A DNA stretch of 9,320 bases from positions 1-9,320 of the forward strand of contig DATLAN010000590.1 in the NCBI GenBank assembly GCA_035527455.1. Direction: 5' to 3'. Below the pieces are notes generated by a model, which was given only the letters and a program-made list of their open reading frames with translations, was not told the origin of the DNA and made no database searches. This stretch comes from DATLAN01 sp035527455 (GTDB lineage: Bacteria; Planctomycetota; Planctomycetia; Pirellulales; Thermoguttaceae). This document shows positions 1 through 4,719 of this stretch, in pieces. Positions within the stretch are counted from its first letter, which is position 1, and the number at the start of each line of letters is the position of its first letter. Position numbers and translations under genes: made by a program.

Positions 1-399
1 ATGGTCAAGGAGGCGACCGGCTCGATGGACCAGGCCTCGCAGATCCTGGCGCTGACGGACCTGACGCTCTTAAGCGGCGACGACAGCCTGACGCTGCCGC
101 TGATGTCGCTGGGCGGACGGGGCGTGATCTCGGTGGTGGGCAACATCGTGCCCGGCGACGTGATCGCGATGATCCGCGCCTTCGACTCCGGCGACCTGGC
201 CGAGGCCCGCCGTTGGCACCGCAAGCTCTTCCCGCTCTGCCGCGACATGCTCGGCCTTTCCACCAACCCGATCCCCATCAAGGCCGCCATGAAGCTCCTC
301 GGCCGCGACACGGGCGAGCTGCGCATGCCGATGACCCCGCTGTCGCCCGATCAGGAAGCCAAGCTGCGCGCGACGCTGGTGGAGTACGGATTGCTTTAG
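1..399 (+). CDS. dapA: 4-hydroxy-tetrahydrodipicolinate synthase, C-terminal part (5' truncated by window)
   Basis: This is the C-terminal 132 residues of a DapA-family aldolase, which condenses pyruvate with aspartate semialdehyde in the cytoplasm as the first committed step of lysine/diaminopimelate synthesis. The piece opens inside the KEATG motif: Lys3 corresponds to the Schiff-base lysine, so about 160 upstream residues lie outside the window and the ATG at position 1 is an internal Met, not the start. GGRGVISVVGN (about residues 38-48) is the conserved GG-GVISV segment. PIPIKAAMKLLG followed by LRMPMTPLS matches the usual DapA C-terminus, which distinguishes it from other pyruvate-dependent aldolases of the superfamily. 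The gene ends TAG at 397-399, and a REP-like element begins 10 bases later. Family assignment is firm; the choice of DapA over a close paralogue rests on the C-terminal motif. Confidence 0.93.
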   Translation: MVKEATGSMDQASQILALTDLTLLSGDDSLTLPLMSLGGRGVISVVGNIVPGDVIAMIRAFDSGDLAEARRWHRKLFPLCRDMLGLSTNPIPIKAAMKLLGRDTGELRMPMTPLSPDQEAKLRATLVEYGLL

Positions 400-408
400 C
401 GTTAGCAT

Positions 409-441
409 GTAGGCCGGAACAAGCGCAGCGCAGTTCCGGCA
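409..441 (+). repeat. REP-like element, copy 1 (GTAG head plus hairpin)
   Basis: A 33-nt unit: GTAG head, 8-nt arm GCCGGAAC, 12-nt loop, complementary arm GTTCCGGC, then A. Three further copies lie at 817-849 (+), 893-925 (-) and 7854-7886 (-). This copy differs from 817-849 by one base in the loop. The GTAG head beside a GC-rich hairpin is the architecture of REP sequences processed by REP-associated tyrosine transposases (known for that family; no transposase is in this window). It lies 10 bases after dapA and could also stabilise the 3' end of the mRNA. Confidence 0.85.
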
Positions 442-539
442 TTTGGTGCTTCTTGATGAAGGGATCGATAGGGTTCTCGACCGTGAAGAGACGAGGAATC
501 CGTAACCAGCGCTCGGCCACCGATGCGATAGGTGTATCC

Positions 540-809
540 ATGACAGACTGGCGACTTCAAGGGCAGGAGAAATTCCTCAAGGGTGTCGCGCTTACAAAGC
601 AGACTTATAGGAAGTATCGGGAGAGTTGGGAGCACGACCACTGTGAGTTTTGCTGGGCAAAGTTCTCCGAAAGCCGCGAAGACCCGAACGTGGGTTATGC
701 GACGACTGACAGGTACCATTGGATCTGCGAGAATTGCTACCAGGACTTCAAGAACATGTTCCAATGGACAGTCGTTGACGCGCCAGGTGAACGCCCAGGC
801 ACTGGCTGA
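540..809 (+). CDS. Small conserved protein with two CxxC pairs (zinc-ribbon-like), function unknown
   Basis: An 89-residue cytoplasmic protein starting MTDWRLQGQE. Four cysteines form two CxxC pairs, C35-x2-C38 in HDHCEFCW and C63-x2-C66 in WICENCY, 24 residues apart, as in a zinc ribbon; His32, His34 and several Trp lie nearby. There is no signal peptide or membrane segment. I recognise the HDHCEFCWAKF / WICENC pattern as a recurrent small hypothetical protein but know no function for it. The frame stays open upstream into dapA; ATG 540 is chosen because the family-like sequence begins there and upstream codons overlap dapA and the REP element. No strong Shine-Dalgarno is present. Base composition is visibly lower in GC than the flanking genes (30 of 60 bases at 601-660), and the gene sits between REP copies at 409 and 817, which suggests acquisition. 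It could be a domain lost from a larger protein or a small immunity-type protein; neither can be shown. Confidence 0.72.
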   Translation: MTDWRLQGQEKFLKGVALTKQTYRKYRESWEHDHCEFCWAKFSESREDPNVGYATTDRYHWICENCYQDFKNMFQWTVVDAPGERPGTG

Positions 810-816
810 CAAGCGT

Positions 817-925
817 GTAGGCCGGAACAAGCGCAGCGCCGTTCCGGCAGGCCGCTTCAGGTGATCTTCTCACGGCAGATGCCGGAACGAAGTGCCGGAA
901 CGGCGCTGCGCTTGTTCCGGCCTAC
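817..925. repeat. Inverted pair of REP-like elements (copies 2 and 3), BIME-like
   Basis: Copy 2 (817-849, +) and copy 3 (893-925, -) are identical 33-nt units in opposite orientation, separated by 43 bases, so together they form a perfect 33-bp inverted repeat. Each unit is itself a hairpin (GCCGGAAC / GTTCCGGC arms, 12-nt loop, GTAG head). A partial extra arm, TGCCGGAACGAAG at 880-892, directly abuts copy 3. Paired inverted REPs of this kind are called BIMEs in enterobacteria. The pair lies just after the zinc-ribbon gene and could fold into a long stem in the transcript. Confidence 0.88.
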
Positions 926-940
926 TTTCTTAATTCAACA

Positions 941-1040
941 TTCCTTGTTCGATATTCAATATTCCCCCCCGCGCCCCGCATTGCCCATGCCCACGTTGTT
1001 CCTCCTCTGCGAGTATCCGACCCTGGCCGGCGGCGAGCGG
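941..1040 (+). repeat. Diverged direct repeat A of glycosyltransferase leader and 5' end (partner 1986-2078)
   Basis: Bases 941-1040 match 1986-2078: both begin TTCCTTGTTCGATA, continue through a C-rich leader to CCCATGCCC, then encode the same N-terminus up to GGCGGCGAGCGG. Similarity stops abruptly after that string. The copies differ by several substitutions and short indels in the C-run, so this is an old duplication or a paralogue remnant. The leader contains short related AT-rich units of the form TTCRAYATTC (931-960), three in this copy and fewer at 1986-2010. Confidence 0.85.
987..1040 (+). pseudogene. Glycosyltransferase 5' remnant (first 18 codons only)
   Basis: ATG 987 begins MPTLFLLCEYPTLAGGER, nearly the same as MPNLLLLCEYPTLSGGER at the start of the intact glycosyltransferase at 2025. 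After codon 18 the homology ends and the sequence runs into the inverted repeat at 1045-1106. The frame stays open to 1340, but downstream residues have no family character and overlap the PIN gene. Substitutions between the two copies are partly conservative (Asn/Thr, Leu/Phe, Ser/Ala), as expected if the remnant was once a functional paralogue. No other piece of a second glycosyltransferase is visible in the window. Confidence 0.75.
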
Positions 1041-1044
1041 GTAG

Positions 1045-1106
1045 CCTGGACACTTTTCCGCAAACGGCGTCCCACATCGCGAGACTCGGTCGGGAAAGTG
1101 TCCAGG
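1045..1106. repeat. 16-bp inverted repeat with 30-nt loop (CCTGGACACTTT ... AAAGTGTCCAGG)
   Basis: Arms 1045-1060 and 1091-1106 pair over 16 positions, with a single T/G (wobble in RNA) at the fifth position from the loop. The element begins four bases after the glycosyltransferase homology ends, so it marks a rearrangement junction. It is not followed by a T-run and so is not a standard terminator. It may be a remnant end or pair of ends of a small mobile element; no transposase and no target-site duplication are evident. Confidence 0.7.
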
Positions 1107-1303
1107 TTGCGCAGCAATAAGAGGGTTTCAAGAGAGGTACGCGACCGGCACGGACACGGATTCCCGTCTTCGTGGTGCCCGGCCGAACTTCGGCCCCTTG
1201 ACACGGAAGGCCCATTTTGGGGAAAATTCATTAGCCAGCAAAAAGGCGCGGAAGCAGAGCGTGACCGCGCGGGAAATGAGAAAGAGGCTGCCGGCGAGTC
1301 CCC
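1107..1303. other. Non-coding stretch upstream of PIN gene; weak promoter-like box only
   Basis: I find no supported gene here. GGCCGAA and TTCGGCC form a short palindrome at 1181-1195. A TTGACA hexamer lies at 1198-1203, but no good -10 box is found at normal spacing (the best is an AT-rich AAAATT around 1223-1228), so a promoter for the PIN gene is only possible. There is no T-run after the palindrome to support a terminator. The stretch continues the rearranged region that begins at 1041. Confidence 0.4.
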
Positions 1304-1777
1304 ATGCGTCCCAAAGTCTACATCGAGACCACTGTGGTAAGCTACCTTAGCGCGTGGCGCAGCCCGGAATTGGTGATGGCGGCGCAGCAAGAGGCCACGC
1401 GAAATTGGTGGGACGAACAGCGAGAGAGATTCGATCTCTACGTTTCTGAAGCCGTGATTGTGGAGGCCTCGGCCGGCGACGTGGGTGCCGCCAAACGACG
1501 ATTGGAGGTGGTCGAGGGCATTCCGGAACTTGAAATCACGGACGAGGCTCGCGACTTGGCAAAACGACTGGTGGCCGACATACCGCTTCCCGAAAAAGCC
1601 CAACTCGATGCGTTGCATATCGCGTTGGCGACGGTCAACGCCATGGACTACTTATTGACGTGGAACTGTCGGCACATAGCCAATGCTGCGTTACGCCATC
1701 GAATTGAAGCGGTATGTGACTCCGCCGGCTACGAAACGCCTGTCATCTGCACACCCCCGGAACTCATCGAGGACTAA
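1304..1777 (+). CDS. PIN-domain protein, VapC-like putative ribonuclease toxin
   Basis: A 157-residue single-domain PIN protein. PIN proteins are Mg-dependent ribonucleases, and VapC members are toxins that cut tRNA or rRNA. The expected acidic residues are present: Glu8 in VYIETTVVSYL (Glu instead of the more usual Asp), Glu54 in VIVEAS, Asp102 in LDALHIALAT and Asp115 in MDYLLTWNCRHIANA. The last string is a characteristic C-terminal block of this subgroup. The length is normal for a complete protein, and ATG 1304 gives the standard MRPKVYIETT start; no clear Shine-Dalgarno precedes it. The gene lies 4 bases upstream of a small basic protein gene, a probable cognate partner. The pair sits between two copies of a glycosyltransferase 5' end, so it looks inserted. 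Toxicity and RNA target are not visible from sequence. Confidence 0.85.
   Translation: MRPKVYIETTVVSYLSAWRSPELVMAAQQEATRNWWDEQRERFDLYVSEAVIVEASAGDVGAAKRRLEVVEGIPELEITDEARDLAKRLVADIPLPEKAQLDALHIALATVNAMDYLLTWNCRHIANAALRHRIEAVCDSAGYETPVICTPPELIED
1769..1773 (+). promoter_or_regulatory. Shine-Dalgarno GAGGA for the gene at 1782
   Basis: GAGGA lies inside the last codons of the PIN gene, 8 bases before ATG 1782. It supports that start and implies translation from the same mRNA as the PIN gene. Confidence 0.6.
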
Positions 1778-1781
1778 TCCC

Positions 1782-1961
1782 ATGTTCCGCGATCCCATCG
1801 TCGAAGAGGTCCGCAAGGCCCGGGACGAATACGCCAGGCGATTCAATTACGATCTGGACGCCATTTGCCGGGATCTGCGCGAAAGGCAGAAGAAGTCGAA
1901 ACACAAGGTCGTGTCCTTTCCGCCGAAGCGTGTCAAACCGAAGACGCCGATGCAGCCGTGA
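1782..1961 (+). CDS. Small basic protein, putative antitoxin or partner of the PIN protein
   Basis: A 59-residue protein starting MFRDPIVEEVRKARDEYA. The N-terminal half is charged and predicted helical (about residues 5-37, with FNYDLDAICRDLRERQ); the C-terminal tail is rich in Lys, Arg and Pro (VVSFPPKRVKPK). I recognise the DPIVEEVRKARDEYARRFNYDL pattern as a small protein often found directly downstream of PIN genes of this type; an antitoxin role is inferred from that position and not demonstrated. There is no clear ribbon-helix-helix or AbrB DNA-binding signature. The toxin-first order is the reverse of the classical vapBC arrangement. The start is set by ATG 1782 with GAGGA 8 bases upstream. 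GC content (32 of 60 bases at 1861-1920) is lower than in the housekeeping genes, fitting a transferred module. Confidence 0.7.
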   Translation: MFRDPIVEEVRKARDEYARRFNYDLDAICRDLRERQKKSKHKVVSFPPKRVKPKTPMQP

Positions 1962-1985
1962 GAATCGGCGGACGGCAAGGGGCCG

Positions 1986-2078
1986 TTCCTTGTTCGATAC
2001 TCGATATTCGCCCCCGCATCGCCCATGCCCAACCTGCTGCTCCTCTGTGAATACCCCACCCTCTCCGGCGGCGAGCGG
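1986..2078 (+). repeat. Direct repeat B: leader and 5' end of the intact glycosyltransferase (partner 941-1040)
   Basis: This is the downstream copy of the diverged repeat described at 941-1040. It comprises TTCCTTGTTCGATACTC, a C-rich leader, CCCATGCCC and the first 18 codons. About 0.95 kb separates the two copies, and the PIN pair and the 1045-1106 inverted repeat lie between them. Confidence 0.85.
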
Positions 2079-3143
2079 TCGATGCTGGCGACGCTGGACG
2101 GGGTGCGACGCGGGGGGTTCGAGCCGGCGGTGATCGGGCCGGGACGGGGGGCGCTGGCCGAGGCGTTGCAGGGGCGGGGCGTCGAGGTCGTGCCTTTCGA
2201 GTCGTTTTCCGTAAGGCCGCGTCCCTCGCTGGATCGGATGCGGGAGGAGTTGGCCCGGGTGCTTCGGCGGCGGAGAGCGGACCTGCTACATGCCAATAGC
2301 CTTTCGATGGGCCGGCTTTCGGGGCCCGTGGCGGCGGAGTTGGGCGTGCCCAGTCTGGCGCACCTTCGCGATATCGTCAGACTCAGCCGCCAGGCGGCGG
2401 CCGATCTGAATTGCCACACACGACTCCTGGCCGTATCCGGGGCCACCCGAGATTACCACGTTGCCGGCGGCCTGGACGGCGGGAAGCTGCACGTGCTTTA
2501 CAACGGGGTCGATCTCGAGGCGTTCCGCCCCCGCCCGGCGACCGGCTTCCTGCACCGCGAACTCGGCCTGGCCGCCGACGCGCAACTGGTCGGCACGATC
2601 GGCCAGATCGCGCTCCGCAAGGGGCAGGACGTGCTGGCTCGGGCGGCCGCGCGGCTGGTCCATGAGTCGGCCCGGCTGCACTTCGTCGTGGTCGGGGAGC
2701 GTTACTCGGGCAAGGCGGAATCTCGGCGTTTCGAGGCCGACCTTCAAGCGGCCGCCCGGGGCCCGTTGGCGGGTCGATTCCACTTCCTCGGCTTCCGCGA
2801 CGACGTCGACCGGCTGCTGAACGAACTGACGCTGCTGGTCCATCCGGCCCGGCAGGAGCCCTTGGGCCGCGTGCTGCTCGAGGCGGCGGCGTCCGGCGTG
2901 GCGGTGATCGCCACCGACATCGGCGGCACCCGTGAGATCTTCCCGCCGGACTCCCGATCGGCCCGACTGGTCGAGCCGGACGACGCGGACGGCCTGGCGG
3001 CGGCGATCCTGGAGTTGTCGGCCGACGGCTCGCAGCGCCGTCAGTTGGCCGCCGCCGCCCGGCGCCGTGCGGAAGAGGCGTTCGATCTCTCCGGTGCGGC
3101 AGAGCGTCTGGTCGGCCACTACCGGGAAGTCGTCAAGGCGTAG
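2025..3143 (+). CDS. Glycosyltransferase, GT4-type (GT-B fold)
   Basis: A 372-residue glycosyltransferase of the GT-B fold, transferring a sugar from an activated nucleotide donor to a glycan, lipid or protein acceptor at the cytoplasmic face. The N-terminal acceptor half carries the glycine loop SGGER (14-18). The linker YNGVD (159-163) precedes the C-terminal donor domain, which starts VGTIGQIALRKG (189-200, Lys199 in the usual RKG position). The hallmark E-x7-E motif is E278PLGRVLLE286, followed by VAVIATDIGGTREI (292-305). Length is typical and there is no signal peptide. ATG 2025 is used because it begins the beta-strand LLLLCEYPT; no Shine-Dalgarno precedes it. Donor and acceptor cannot be read from the sequence. 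A homologous start region is duplicated at 941-1040. No other polysaccharide genes are adjacent, so the pathway is unknown. Confidence 0.88.
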   Translation: MPNLLLLCEYPTLSGGERSMLATLDGVRRGGFEPAVIGPGRGALAEALQGRGVEVVPFESFSVRPRPSLDRMREELARVLRRRRADLLHANSLSMGRLSGPVAAELGVPSLAHLRDIVRLSRQAAADLNCHTRLLAVSGATRDYHVAGGLDGGKLHVLYNGVDLEAFRPRPATGFLHRELGLAADAQLVGTIGQIALRKGQDVLARAAARLVHESARLHFVVVGERYSGKAESRRFEADLQAAARGPLAGRFHFLGFRDDVDRLLNELTLLVHPARQEPLGRVLLEAAASGVAVIATDIGGTREIFPPDSRSARLVEPDDADGLAAAILELSADGSQRRQLAAAARRRAEEAFDLSGAAERLVGHYREVVKA

Positions 3144-3189
3144 CTGGATTCGCAAGAATTCATTGGCATTAAGCCTGGGAGGTTACGCC

Positions 3190-3266
3190 GGGTGGCACGC
3201 CCTGAGGAACGAAGGGCGTGTTTTCCCCGACGTACCACGCCCTTCGTTCCTCAGGGCGTGCCACCC
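3190..3266. repeat. Perfect 31-bp inverted repeat made of two nested hairpins (second REP/BIME-like family)
   Basis: Arms 3190-3220 and 3236-3266 are exact reverse complements around a 15-base loop. Each arm contains its own hairpin: CACGCCCT (3196-3203) and AGGGCGTG (3213-3220) around a 9-base loop, preceded by GTGG (3192-3195). This is the same design as the GTAG-headed units elsewhere in the window but with unrelated stem sequence. No T-run follows, so it is not a canonical intrinsic terminator, although a 31-bp RNA stem between two genes may protect the upstream mRNA end. Confidence 0.9.
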
Positions 3267-3465
3267 AGGAGTCTACCGCAACAAAAACGTGTCTCGACTC
3301 GAAAGCCCGAGAAAGGTATGCTTAATGGATGGATGCGTTGTTCGGGGTATTGGTCGCGAATTCTCCTCATCACGAGTCGTCGGCCAGCGGTTGGTTGCCG
3401 CCAATCCTGAAGACCGCCGGGCCGAACGGTCGATTCGTTCTTGGACGGACCGAAGCGCGAAGTGC

Positions 3466-3475
3466 AGGGAGGAGG
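3466..3475 (+). promoter_or_regulatory. Strong Shine-Dalgarno for the ACL-like operon
   Basis: AGGGAGGAGG ends two bases before ATG 3478; the inner GGGAGG gives a 5-base spacing. It fixes the start of the ATP-grasp subunit and is the strongest ribosome site in the window, unlike the leaderless-looking starts of the glycosyltransferase and the kinase. Confidence 0.7.
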
Positions 3476-3477
3476 CC

Positions 3478-4719
3478 ATGGCCATCAAGATTGGGGAGTT
3501 GAGTTTCCTGCAGGAGCTGGCCGGGCGGTTCAATATTCCCGTGCCGGAGTTCGTCGTCGAGCCGGTCCCGCAATCGGTCGTCAAGAGCAAGCTGGAGGCC
3601 TGGCGGACCGGCATCGTCAAGCCGGACGTGCTCAGCGGCAAACGGGGCAAGGCCGGCGTGGTGCGAACCGTCAGCGACTATCGCGAGGCCGTCCGCTTGC
3701 TCAAACAGGTGGCGGCCACGGAGGTCTCCGGACAGCAACCCCGCACGGCCTACATGGTGCAGGCCGTCCCGGCCGACTTCGAGGTCTTTTCCGCCGTGAC
3801 CTACAGCTCCCGGCTGCTGAGCCCCTCGCTGACCGTCTCGCTCCGCGGCGGCGTGGACATCGAGTCGGTGCCGGACTCGGAGAAAGTGACCATCGCGGTA
3901 CCCGTCTTTCGGGGACTGAACGCCTATCAGGCCTCCGAGGCCCTGAGCAAACTGGGCATGGAAGGCCAACCCAACGCCCGACTGGCCCGTTGCCTGGTCA
4001 GCCAGTGGGACATGTTCATCTCGACCGGCATGCTGAGCTGCGAGGTCAACCCTTGGCGGGCGACCCGGGGCGGCGACCTTTGGGCCTGCGATTTCAAGGC
4101 CACCTTCGACGAGAACAACCGCAAATCGCTTGACCTGGGCATCCGGTGGCCCGAGTATCCCACCAACGAAACGCCCTTCGAGGAAGAGATGAAGGCCTGG
4201 GCCTCCTCGAGCTACCGCGGCCAGGCCCACGTCTGTGATCTGGGCGGGAAGAAGATCCTGCCGATCCTCTTCGGCGGCGGGGCCAGCACCATCATCATCG
4301 AGACGCTCGCGCAACTCGGCGGCGATCCGATCTTCCTCTCCGACTTCGGTGGCAACCCCCCGTACGAACGCATGAAGGAAACGGCCGCCATCTGCTTCAA
4401 ACACCACCTCGGCCGGGCCGCGTTGCTGCTGATCCTCGGCGGCAAAGCCAACAATACGCAAATCGACGTGACGTTCGCGGCCATTGCCGACGCGCTGCAG
4501 GAATGGGTCGACGAACACGGGCCGATTTCCATCCCCGTGGTGATCGGCCGCGGAGGCCCGGGGCTCGTGCAGGGCTTCGGCACGCTGAAGAAGACGCTCG
4601 ACAATCTCCGCATGCCCTACGTCTTCTTCGGCCCGGACACGCCCATCACCCTGGTGGCCGCGTACGCCGCCCAACTGGCCGATTTCGCCCTGAAGACGAA
4701 CGGAGGGAATGGTCCATGA
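3478..4719 (+). CDS. ATP-citrate lyase beta-type subunit homologue (ATP-grasp/citrate-binding), possibly other substrate
   Basis: A 413-residue homologue of bacterial AclB and of the N-terminal part of eukaryotic ACLY, related to succinyl-CoA synthetase beta. In ACL this subunit binds ATP and citrate and helps form citryl phosphate and citryl-CoA. The ATP-grasp region shows VKPD with Lys48, GKRGKAGVV, LRGGVD, and the metal-binding EVNP (Glu189, Asn191) with Asp205. The C-terminal ligase/substrate domain starts near residue 255 with FGGGAS (265-270). The citrate-loop region reads GGKANNTQID (321-330), one residue shorter than my recollection of the ACLY loop GGSIANFTN, while RGGPG keeps Arg358. 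Length is close to AclB. The start is set by a strong Shine-Dalgarno. The gene overlaps the next by 4 bases (ATGA), typical of coupled subunits. Family membership is firm; citrate as substrate is not proved because the substrate loop is altered. Confidence 0.85.
   Translation: MAIKIGELSFLQELAGRFNIPVPEFVVEPVPQSVVKSKLEAWRTGIVKPDVLSGKRGKAGVVRTVSDYREAVRLLKQVAATEVSGQQPRTAYMVQAVPADFEVFSAVTYSSRLLSPSLTVSLRGGVDIESVPDSEKVTIAVPVFRGLNAYQASEALSKLGMEGQPNARLARCLVSQWDMFISTGMLSCEVNPWRATRGGDLWACDFKATFDENNRKSLDLGIRWPEYPTNETPFEEEMKAWASSSYRGQAHVCDLGGKKILPILFGGGASTIIIETLAQLGGDPIFLSDFGGNPPYERMKETAAICFKHHLGRAALLLILGGKANNTQIDVTFAAIADALQEWVDEHGPISIPVVIGRGGPGLVQGFGTLKKTLDNLRMPYVFFGPDTPITLVAAYAAQLADFALKTNGGNGP

Larger units (their letters stand above)
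3144..3477. other. Intergenic region: palindromic repeat and leader of the ACL-like operon
   Basis: This 334-base gap holds the large inverted repeat at 3190-3266 and then about 200 bases of leader. A weak promoter candidate is TCGACT at 3295-3300 and TATGCT at 3317-3322 with a 16-base spacer (4 of 6 matches each); it is listed only as possible. The reading frame of the next gene is open through much of the gap, but its residues (Arg/Ser-rich) show no family similarity and no good start before 3478. Confidence 0.5.

Noticed and set aside
278..541. Minus-strand frame beginning MDTPIASVAERWLRIPRLF upstream of the zinc-ribbon gene
   Set aside because: The first 33 residues look somewhat protein-like, but the frame then runs through REP copy 1 into antisense dapA, so at most it is a short gene remnant; not enough to call.
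817..925. CRISPR array from the repeated 33-nt units
   Set aside because: Units are palindromic, in mixed orientation, dispersed over 7 kb and without regular spacers; no cas genes are present.
1198..1228. Promoter for the PIN gene from TTGACA at 1198
   Set aside because: No acceptable -10 hexamer at 15-19 base spacing, so it was mentioned in the region note but not called.
861..1340. Plus-strand 159-codon frame covering the glycosyltransferase remnant
   Set aside because: Only codons from 987 to 1040 show homology; the rest crosses a REP copy, an inverted repeat and the start of the PIN gene.
3190..3266. Intrinsic terminator after the glycosyltransferase
   Set aside because: The stem is long and perfect but no T-run follows, and the nested hairpin design points to a repeat element instead.
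2932..3477. Upstream extension of the ATP-grasp subunit in the same open frame
   Set aside because: The extension overlaps the glycosyltransferase and the palindrome, and the conserved family sequence starts at MAIKIGEL with a strong ribosome site.
3370..4674. 434-codon minus-strand open frame opposite the ATP-grasp subunit
   Set aside because: No family motif and complete overlap with a well supported gene; a composition shadow.
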